A stretch of DNA of 28,076 nucleotides, from assembly GCA_964455375.1 (NCBI GenBank), contig CAYVXE010000056.1, positions 1 to 28,076 of the forward strand, given 5' to 3'. A model generated the notes under the pieces. That model saw nothing but the letters and a program-made list of their open reading frames with translations. It searched no databases and was not told the origin of the DNA. This DNA comes from CAYVXE01 sp964455375 (lineage in GTDB: Bacteria; Zhuqueibacterota; Zhuqueibacteria; Oceanimicrobiales; Oceanimicrobiaceae). Position 1 is the first letter of the stretch; each line of letters starts with the position of its first letter. Shown here piece by piece: positions 21,873-28,076 of the stretch. The translations under genes were made by a program, and so were the position numbers.

Positions 21873-24071
21873 TTATGAGAATTTATTCTGTTCGTCAGCA
21901 ATCACCTCAGCCAGAACCCGGCTCAGTTTTTCCATTTTGAACGGTTTCGTTATGACCCCCTTAAACCCGTATCGTTTAAAATCAGACATAATCGGATCAT
22001 TGGAATACCCGCTGGAAACGATTGCCTTTAAACCGGCATCAAAGTTGGATAATTTCTTAACGGTTTCTTTGCCACCCATACCACCGGGAATGGTTAAATC
22101 CATCAAAACTGCATCAAAAGGTTTCCTGGAATTTTTTGCGCTTTTATATTCGCGACAAGCCTCTTCCCCGCTCTCCACAAGAACGATATCATAGCCCATA
22201 TATTGCAGCATTCGTTTTAAACTTTTACGAATGGATTCCTCATCATCCATGACCAAAAGCCTGCGGCCTTTCACAGTTTTGATCGGTTCAACAGATTCCG
22301 GTTTATCTTTTTTTTCTGTCACCGGGTGCAGGGTCGCTGCCGGCAGATAAACGATAAATGTTGTCCCATCGCCGGGTTGTGACGATACCGTGAGCAAACC
22401 GTCGTGGTTTTTTACGATTGAATAAGCAGTGGTAAGACCTAACCCGTTGCCTCTTTCTTTGGTTGTAAAATACGGATCGAAGACTTTTTTAAGGTCCTCC
22501 TCGGAGATGCCCACCCCGTGATCCTGAAAGGATATTTGCACATAATTTCCTTCTTTCAAAGGCAGGCCGTTTTGCGATCCTAAAGAAATATTTTTCCCAA
22601 ACACGTTGATGACCCCGCCGTCGGGCATGGCCTGTTCAGCATTGATCACTAAATTTTGAACAACCTGACTGATTTGTCCCTCGTCAACATCCACCGGCCA
22701 AAGCGCTTCGGACAAATGCAAATTGCATTTCACATTTGAACCGTGCGAGCTAAAATCAATGGTTTCCTTTAACAAATTGACAATGGATGTGACCTTTTTG
22801 ATCGGTTCACCACCTTTGGAGAAAGTCAAAAATTGCTGCGTTAATTCTTTTGCCTTCATACAAGCATTTTCCGTATCGGTTAGAATTTCGCTCAAATCAT
22901 TGTCAGGTTGGTTCAGCGACCGGGCAAGAGAAACATTGCCGAGAATAACGGTTAAAATGTTATTGAAATCATGGGCAATGCCACCGGCCAGAACGCCAAT
23001 AGATTCCAGTTTATTCGCCTTAGACACTTCCTCCTCAAGCGTTCGACGCAAAGTGATATCCCGAGAAACGATAACCACCCGCACTTCTCCGTTACCGGAC
23101 ACGTATGGCTGGCAGGTACTTTCAACCCATTTCCAATCTCCACTCTTATGTCTTGATCTGAAAATAACCCGCCCTGAAACCCGGGATTCTATTGCCTTCG
23201 TAAATTCGCTGTATACCGTCATATAATCATCAGGGTGGACTAAAAAAAATAAATTTTTCGCTAACAACTCTTTTTTATTAAATCCAAGAATCTCATGTAC
23301 GTTGTCGCTAATATACAAAAACTTCCCCTCAATGGAAGTCTCGCTAATGATGTCGTTAGAGCTTTTGGCCAGAGCAGCATACCGTTCTTCACTGGCAAAT
23401 AACTGTTGCTCAATATTTTTTCGATTGTCAACATCCAGCAGTACACCGTGGATGGCAGGTTTGTTTTCATACAGAATCCGGCTGCCGTGAACCTCCACGG
23501 TTACTTCATCGCCATCTTTTTTTAGAGCTGTCGCTTCATAATGCACCGCTGCCAATTCACCCTTTATCCTTTTCCGGATGTTCTCCGATACTCTATCCCG
23601 GTCCTTAGGAGCAACTAAGTCCATCACCGGTTTGCCAATGAGTTCCTCCCTTGAATATCCACTAATTTCTGCAAATTTCGGATTGACAAACTTCAAAACC
23701 CCATCCTGAACCATGTAAATACCCACTAAGGAATTCTCAACTAAGTTCAAATATCGTGCATCCAAATGCGGACGCACAGAACGCACCAACAAATAGGTTC
23801 CGATAAGAAAAAAAACAATACCAATTAACTTTCCAAAATAACCGATGGTTAAACCAATGATGGGAACAAATCGTTCAACAATTGGTTCCGGTAAAACGTT
23901 CCCATGAAACAAAGATCCCAAAACCAAATCCAATGCGATGAGAAAAACACCGATTCCGATAAACGTATAACCTTTTAATGGTCTCTTCGAAATTCGCTTA
24001 GAAAACACAAAGAACAAACTGAAGGCCGCAACAATAAAACCGACTCGAAAAATTGTTAGAATCATAAGCAT
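21873..24071 (-). CDS. Membrane hybrid histidine kinase: three membrane helices, two PAS, HisKA, HATPase, receiver
   Basis: 732 residues. About three membrane helices lie in 6-97 (starts MLMILTIFRVGFIVAAFSLFF). PAS1 is about 105-220 (MVQDGVLKFVNPKFAEISGYSREELIG). PAS2 is about 225-345 (FLYISDNVHEILGF...DWKWVESTCQPYV). HisKA has H367 in GGIAHDFNNILT, the motif of the family that also carries C-terminal receivers. The ATPase domain shows NLVINAEQAMPDGG, FQDHGVGIS and GNGLGLTTAYSIVKNHDG. The C-terminal receiver (about 602-725) has D609/D610, phospho-acceptor D658 (LMDLTIPGG), S687 and K709. No output domain follows, so phosphate would pass to another protein or be used as a sink. It is a paralogue of the kinase immediately upstream. 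Confidence 0.94.
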   Translation of the reverse strand: MLMILTIFRVGFIVAAFSLFFVFSKRISKRPLKGYTFIGIGVFLIALDLVLGSLFHGNVLPEPIVERFVPIIGLTIGYFGKLIGIVFFLIGTYLLVRSVRPHLDARYLNLVENSLVGIYMVQDGVLKFVNPKFAEISGYSREELIGKPVMDLVAPKDRDRVSENIRKRIKGELAAVHYEATALKKDGDEVTVEVHGSRILYENKPAIHGVLLDVDNRKNIEQQLFASEERYAALAKSSNDIISETSIEGKFLYISDNVHEILGFNKKELLAKNLFFLVHPDDYMTVYSEFTKAIESRVSGRVIFRSRHKSGDWKWVESTCQPYVSGNGEVRVVIVSRDITLRRTLEEEVSKANKLESIGVLAGGIAHDFNNILTVILGNVSLARSLNQPDNDLSEILTDTENACMKAKELTQQFLTFSKGGEPIKKVTSIVNLLKETIDFSSHGSNVKCNLHLSEALWPVDVDEGQISQVVQNLVINAEQAMPDGGVINVFGKNISLGSQNGLPLKEGNYVQISFQDHGVGISEEDLKKVFDPYFTTKERGNGLGLTTAYSIVKNHDGLLTVSSQPGDGTTFIVYLPAATLHPVTEKKDKPESVEPIKTVKGRRLLVMDDEESIRKSLKRMLQYMGYDIVLVESGEEACREYKSAKNSRKPFDAVLMDLTIPGGMGGKETVKKLSNFDAGLKAIVSSGYSNDPIMSDFKRYGFKGVITKPFKMEKLSRVLAEVIADEQNKFS

Positions 24072-24096
24072 GATGTTTGTTCCTTTAAGCTGCTGA

Positions 24097-26109
24097 TTAT
24101 ATAATTTGGTTGATCAGACGGCTAAGTTCTTTCACGCGATAAGGCTTGGCAATCTGTCCGTCAAAACCCAGCTCCTGATAATTTTTCATGGCAGGATCAT
24201 TAAAATATCCGCTGGAAAGAATGGATTTCACATTTGCGTCGATACTTTTAAGCTTCCTAATTGTTTCAGTGGCACCCAAACCACCCGAAACGGTTAAATC
24301 CATGACCACTATATCAAACGGTTCCTTTCTTGCCAAGGCCTGTTCATAAAGCCGCACTGCTTCCTCTCCTTCCAGGGCTACATGCACGTCATACCCGATT
24401 CGCTTGAGCATTTTACCGGTACCTGACAACACTTTTTCTTCATCGTCCATCAGGAGAATTTTTTTCGGCCTTACATTTTCAGTACTATCTTTCTTTTTCC
24501 CCACTTCTTTCTCGAGAAAAACAGGCTTTAAATCTTTCGAGACTGGAAGTATAATTGTTACGACGGTCCCCTTACCGACAACAGAACTCACAGCAAGCTC
24601 TCCATCATGCCTTTTCATGATGGAGTAACAAGTTGCCAATCCAAAACCGGTACCGTTTTTCTTAGTCGTAAAGTAAGGATCAAATATTTTTGTCAGGTTC
24701 TTTTTCGGGATTCCCACACCCTGGTCTTGAATCATGATCTTAACAAATTTCGCATCCCTGTTAAATTTATCATGAATATTCTCAGCTTTAATGACAATGA
24801 CGCCGCCGTTTGGCATCGCCTGCATGGCATTGATCACCAGATTATCGATAACCTGATTAAATTGTCCCACATCAACTTCCACACTCCACAAATCCGCCGG
24901 TAAAATGAATTCACAGTCCACATTTGAACCGGTCAACATAAATTGTGCAGCTCGTTTTATTAAATCGGACAAATTTACCATCTTTTTTTCTGATCGATTA
25001 CTGTTGGCAAAGGTCATTAACTGAGCGGTGAGTTCTTTTGCCTCATACGCAGCCTTTTCTGCATCGGATAAGAAGGCAAACGTTTCACTCTCGGGGTCTA
25101 AGCCCTGCTTTGACAACGTTATGTTGCTAATCATGGCAGTGAGGAAATTGTTAAAATCATGGGCGATGCCTCCAGCCAAAACGACCAGTGATTCCATTTT
25201 ACTCGCTTTTAAAAAATCTTCCTCTTTTTTTCTGTACTCCGAGAGATCGCGCAAAGTGACAACAATCTCACCCATCGTATCGTTTTCATGGCCACAGCTA
25301 ATCCGGACGGCTGCTTCAAACCATCGTAGTTGAGAGTTTTTGCAGATTATCCGGCAGTTGGTCTTGTACCTATTGGGTAGATGAGAAACAGATGGATATC
25401 GTCTCCGCAACAGGACTAAATCGCGCCGGCAAATATAACGAAAGATGCGTTTGCCCGTTAATTCATCGGGCAAATACCCGATTAAATCCCGGCTTAAAGG
25501 AGAGACATAAAGAATCCGGCCGTCCATGTTCAAAATTAAAACTAAATCAGTGGAAAGTTCGGCAATCCATTTATAGCGCTCATTACTTTTGTGAGAGAAT
25601 ATTCTGAGATTTTCTTCACTGGCCTTTAACGCTATTTCAGTTCTTTTTCGGGAAGTAATATCATACCCCGTACACCAAATAGACATGCGACCTTTAAAAA
25701 CGACACTGGTTGCAGAACATTCCAGCCATTTGGTTTGGCCGGAACGATCAATCAATTTCACTTCAAATCTTTCTGGTGCCAACGGCTTATCAGACCGAAC
25801 AAACCATTTAGATTTGACCAATGCCACAGAATCCGGATGAACAAAATCCAGAAAATTCATCGCCAATAACTGCTCCTTAGAATAACCCGTCATGGACTCG
25901 AACAAACTCGTTACAAACACCAAAACCGAATCAGAAAATATAAAGGATGCCGCCAGAATATTTTCACACATCATTAAAAACGATTCATCCAACACAGGAA
26001 TTACTGACAGAACATTTCCATGGCGTGATGGTTTTGAACCTTTGATCTGGAATGAATGATTAGGTTGATTCGAGCGTTTTTGTGGAGGTGTCGTACTGTC
26101 TTCAGGCAT
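24097..26109 (-). CDS. Soluble hybrid histidine kinase: two PAS, HisKA, HATPase, receiver
   Basis: 670 residues with no membrane helix. PAS1 is about 50-155 (FIFSDSVLVFVTSLFESMTGYSKEQLL). PAS2 is about 180-292 (DLVLILNMDGRILYVSPLSRDLIGYLPDEL). HisKA has H317 in GGIAHDFNNFLTAM. The ATPase domain has NLVINAMQAMPNGG, QDQGVGIP and GTGFGLATCYSIMKRHDG. The receiver (about 548-668) has D555/D556, phospho-acceptor D604 (VMDLTVSGG), S632/S633 and K655. From HisKA onward it is close to the kinase at 21873, suggesting tandem duplication with loss or gain of the membrane segment. The ATG lacks a ribosome site, so a start further in cannot be excluded, but a good promoter lies just upstream. The gap to the next kinase is 25 bp. 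Confidence 0.93.
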   Translation of the reverse strand: MPEDSTTPPQKRSNQPNHSFQIKGSKPSRHGNVLSVIPVLDESFLMMCENILAASFIFSDSVLVFVTSLFESMTGYSKEQLLAMNFLDFVHPDSVALVKSKWFVRSDKPLAPERFEVKLIDRSGQTKWLECSATSVVFKGRMSIWCTGYDITSRKRTEIALKASEENLRIFSHKSNERYKWIAELSTDLVLILNMDGRILYVSPLSRDLIGYLPDELTGKRIFRYICRRDLVLLRRRYPSVSHLPNRYKTNCRIICKNSQLRWFEAAVRISCGHENDTMGEIVVTLRDLSEYRKKEEDFLKASKMESLVVLAGGIAHDFNNFLTAMISNITLSKQGLDPESETFAFLSDAEKAAYEAKELTAQLMTFANSNRSEKKMVNLSDLIKRAAQFMLTGSNVDCEFILPADLWSVEVDVGQFNQVIDNLVINAMQAMPNGGVIVIKAENIHDKFNRDAKFVKIMIQDQGVGIPKKNLTKIFDPYFTTKKNGTGFGLATCYSIMKRHDGELAVSSVVGKGTVVTIILPVSKDLKPVFLEKEVGKKKDSTENVRPKKILLMDDEEKVLSGTGKMLKRIGYDVHVALEGEEAVRLYEQALARKEPFDIVVMDLTVSGGLGATETIRKLKSIDANVKSILSSGYFNDPAMKNYQELGFDGQIAKPYRVKELSRLINQII

Positions 26110-26481
26110 GCAATGCTAAAATAGTTAATTGGCTTAACTAAACTTTAAGAAATATTTACCTTGATGTCAAGCGTAAAGAGCGAAAACCTATGAATATTTT
26201 CCATTTCTCAGGTGCAGGTCAAACACGTCGGAAGAATTTTTTGACACCTTAAACCGCACCATGACATCAATTTTCCCAAACGATTTGCAACCATCATCCA
26301 CCTGCAATACAGCTATTTTTGGGAGGCAGACTGTAACAAAATCAAAACGGCTGTTTCTTTACCGGGCTCTCGTCTGAAAAAATAATTCATAAAAAATGTT
26401 ATCTTTTCTTGATCCCGAAAAAAAAGATTATAAATTAGTTTACAATTTCTCAATCAAATCAAACAATTAAGAGGGTTCATC
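26110..26481. other. Divergent intergenic region, 372 bp
   Basis: It separates the hybrid kinase (minus) from the lipoprotein (plus). The left end holds a good minus-strand promoter (26142-26170). Near the right end a TATAAA at about 26430 could be a -10 box for the lipoprotein, but I see no convincing -35. The middle 200 bp has no open frame with a ribosome site and no strong hairpin. Confidence 0.5.
26142..26170 (-). promoter_or_regulatory. Sigma-70-like promoter for the hybrid kinase run
   Basis: On the minus strand, a perfect -35 TTGACA (26170-26165), a 17-bp spacer and TAAAGT (26147-26142). Transcription would start near 26135, giving a leader of about 26 nt to the ATG at 26109. This is the strongest sigma-70 match in the window and could drive the kinase-kinase-methyltransferase genes together. 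Confidence 0.6.
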
Positions 26482-27075
26482 ATGATAAAGAGAATTTTTT
26501 CACGTTGTTTTCTGGTGATGTTTTTTCTTGCACTGGTTACGTCCTGCTCTCAGGAACAGTCTGAACATGCCAACACAAAAACAACAGTCCCCCAAAATAC
26601 TGTCGGGTCTGAGCATACGTTAACCTGGCAGACCCCGGATGGATGGCAGAAAGAGCAACCGAAATCGACCATGCGAAAAGCTCAGTACCGCTTAGCCAGA
26701 GTTAATGGAGACCCGGAAGATGCCTCCGTGGCAATATTTTACTTTCCTGGTCAAGGAGGCAGTGTACAGGCCAACGTTCAACGTTGGTACGGGCAGTTTA
26801 AACAGCCGGATGGCAAAAGCACAGCTGAAACAGCAAAAATCACCAAAACCTCTGCCAACGGTTTACAACAAAGTCTTATTGAAATAACCGGCACGTACCT
26901 GTTCAAACCAATGATGATGGCTCCTCAGGCCACAGAAAAACCGAATTTTAAAATGCTCGGCGGTATTATTGAAACGCCCGGAGGACCGTGGTTTGTTAAA
27001 TTGGTGGGCCCGCAAAAAACTGTTAATAAATGGCAGGACAGTTTTTATGACTTCATGAAAACGTTCAAAGAATAA
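26482..27075 (+). CDS. Small lipoprotein of unknown function
   Basis: 197 residues with ribosome site GAGGG 8 nt before the ATG. The signal peptide MIKRIFSRCFLVMFFLALVTSC ends in a lipobox (LVTSC, lipidated C22). After a polar linker (about 23-45) comes one compact domain: LTWQTPDGWQKEQPKSTMRKAQYRLARVNGDPEDASVAIFYF (short blocks of it are TPDGW, MRKAQY and AIFYF), GGSVQANVQRWYGQFKQPDG, and GGIIETPGGPWFVKLVGPQKTVNKW near the end. I do not recognise a named domain. Similar small exported proteins with an NxxRWxxQF block are annotated as hypothetical in several phyla, by recollection. The final block resembles proteins that evaluate to a mixed alpha/beta fold, but no active-site motif is visible. 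It faces the DUF4097 gene tail-to-tail. Confidence 0.85.
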   Translation: MIKRIFSRCFLVMFFLALVTSCSQEQSEHANTKTTVPQNTVGSEHTLTWQTPDGWQKEQPKSTMRKAQYRLARVNGDPEDASVAIFYFPGQGGSVQANVQRWYGQFKQPDGKSTAETAKITKTSANGLQQSLIEITGTYLFKPMMMAPQATEKPNFKMLGGIIETPGGPWFVKLVGPQKTVNKWQDSFYDFMKTFKE

Positions 27076-27120
27076 TTGTCTCATTAAAGACCGAAAACAA
27101 TTTCGTCTTCGAGCGCTGCG

Positions 27121-27178
27121 AGAAACCGACTTTCTTAAAGAGAGCCGGTTTCTGAACCAGCTCTAAAATGACCGGCTC
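27121..27178. terminator. Overlapping hairpins between convergent genes, possible bidirectional terminator
   Basis: Three alternative stems share bases. AGAAACCG/CGGTTTCT (27121-27128 with 27146-27153) continues inside as CTTTC/GAGAG. AGAGCCGGTT (27141-27150) pairs with AACCAGCTCT (27155-27164), one mismatch, TCTG loop. GAGCCGGT (27142-27149) pairs with ACCGGCTC (27171-27178). No good T-run follows on the plus strand; on the minus strand only TCTTT does. The rightmost arm overlaps the stop codon of the DUF4097 gene. Confidence 0.45.
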
Positions 27179-28052
27179 ATCTTTCAACAATCCTGATGCT
27201 GCCGCCCGATGTGTGTAATCTCACCAATTTGCCCCCGCCATTGATACTTCCACGCAATGAGTTTCTGCCAATGTCCCCGCGCACGGTGATGGGCAATTCG
27301 CACCTTACGTGGCCCCCTGATGTTGACGCATCCACATCAGCCTTGAAATCCGATGGAACACTCAGCGTGATACTTCCGCCGGAAGTCGTCAGTTCGACAT
27401 CATCATGTATTTGCTTTACAATATCGGCCTTAATGGAGCCACCGGAGGTATGTGCTTCAAGCTCACCATTAATATTTTGAAGATCAAGCCAGCCGCCGGA
27501 CGTTTTGGCAATTAAATCCCCGTCTGCGCCATCCACCGAAATCGACCCGCCGGAGGTTTTTGCAACCACGGATCCGCCAATTTCCCCAAGATTGATACTA
27601 CCACCCGATGTCCTTACCTTAGCTTCTCCGTCCAAATCAGCCACTGAAATACTACCACCGGCCGTATTCAAATCAACATTGTACGCTTGTGGAACAACAA
27701 ATTCGAAATGAACGGACAAATGCCGTCCCCATTCGAACCAATCCTTATGCCGCTCGCCATGTACTTCAACATCGCTGCCATTCTGATTAAATGTTAAATC
27801 AAAATCATCAAACCACTTTTGCGCCTTCTTTTTATTATCGGTCCTGGCCGTCAAATAAACCGTTATGCGAACTTCAGATGCATTATGACTCGACACTTTG
27901 ACGGAACCCATATCCGTATCTAAAATTAATGTGCCGCCTTTTTTCACATCGAACGCTTTCTCCACCTTTTTCTCAATGTCACGAGCAAAAACCTGCCCAG
28001 TCAGCAAAACGCTCATGAGTAGTGCCACGACATAGAATCGTTTGTTTTTCAT
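27177..28052 (-). CDS. Exported DUF4097-family beta-strand repeat protein
   Basis: 291 residues with a signal peptide (MKNKRFYVVALLMSVLLTGQVFA) and a strong ribosome site (GAGGAGGGG). After a first domain of about 100 residues (FDVKKGGTLILDTDMGSVKVSSH, then VRITVYLTAR), the chain becomes a ladder of short repeats built on TSGGSI: VRTSGGSINLGEIGG, AKTSGGSISVDGADG, AKTSGGWLDLQNING, AHTSGGSIKADIV, LTTSGGSITLSVP, ASTSGGHVRCELP and LHTSGGSIRIVE. This is the DUF4097 'putative adhesin' pattern, predicted to stack into a beta-solenoid. The 'adhesin' name is only a family label. In other genomes such genes often neighbour sigma factors or anti-sigma factors; upstream is outside the window here. Location should be periplasm or cell surface. 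Confidence 0.9.
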   Translation of the reverse strand: MKNKRFYVVALLMSVLLTGQVFARDIEKKVEKAFDVKKGGTLILDTDMGSVKVSSHNASEVRITVYLTARTDNKKKAQKWFDDFDLTFNQNGSDVEVHGERHKDWFEWGRHLSVHFEFVVPQAYNVDLNTAGGSISVADLDGEAKVRTSGGSINLGEIGGSVVAKTSGGSISVDGADGDLIAKTSGGWLDLQNINGELEAHTSGGSIKADIVKQIHDDVELTTSGGSITLSVPSDFKADVDASTSGGHVRCELPITVRGDIGRNSLRGSINGGGKLVRLHTSGGSIRIVER

Positions 28053-28076
28053 ATTACCCCTCCTCTTTTAAGGTTG

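Overview
This 28 kb window looks like chromosomal DNA from a moderately AT-rich, diderm (Gram-negative-type) bacterium. The evidence is lipobox lipoproteins, an OmpA-type peptidoglycan-binding protein, a predicted outer-membrane barrel, periplasmic binding and sensor proteins, and many large signalling proteins. The protein styles (LVIVD/choice-of-anchor beta-propeller, TolB-propeller plus M28 peptidase, DUF4097, PEGA lipoprotein, NtrC-like regulators) suggest the FCB/Calditrichota/KSB1 neighbourhood, but this is inference from family resemblance and no marker gene is present. I saw no rRNA, tRNA, CRISPR array, transposase or phage gene.

Layout. 1-2039 (minus): a HAD hydrolase and, 30 bp downstream, a secreted LVIVD-repeat propeller protein cut by the window edge. 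2198-3256 (plus): an isocitrate/isopropylmalate-type dehydrogenase. 3330-5009 (minus): an S4 RNA-binding protein behind a response regulator shaped like NtrC whose AAA+ core is degenerate. 5010-5510: an AT-rich divergent intergenic region with a sigma-54-like element. 5511-8503 (plus): a two-gene envelope operon, an OmpA-like/barrel protein and a PEGA lipoprotein with 83-residue tandem repeats, closed by a strong intrinsic terminator at 8531-8574. 8664-9818 (plus): a class III aminotransferase with an apparent operator over its -10 box. 9815-17163 (minus): M29-like aminopeptidase, large M28 peptidase, Cache sensor kinase and oligopeptide-type binding protein. 17346-18383 (minus): threonine aldolase. 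18555-19070 (plus): HNH nuclease. 19290-26109 (minus): a co-directional run of CorC-like membrane protein, OmpA/MotB-like protein, SpoU methyltransferase and two tandem hybrid histidine kinases. 26482-27075 (plus): a lipoprotein. 27177-28052 (minus): a DUF4097 protein.

How the genes may work together. Three themes stand out. First, signalling: three histidine kinases (two hybrids) but only one receiver protein with a DNA-binding output, and that one has lost the motifs needed to drive sigma-54 polymerase. Second, peptide use: a solute-binding protein without a transporter sits 5 bp ahead of a sensor kinase, next to two peptidases, suggesting a peptide sensing-and-hydrolysis neighbourhood. Third, the envelope: the barrel/OmpA protein plus repeat lipoprotein, whose upstream region it shares with the degenerate regulator, is the best candidate for an undescribed regulated surface system. 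All functional links between genes are inferred from position only.
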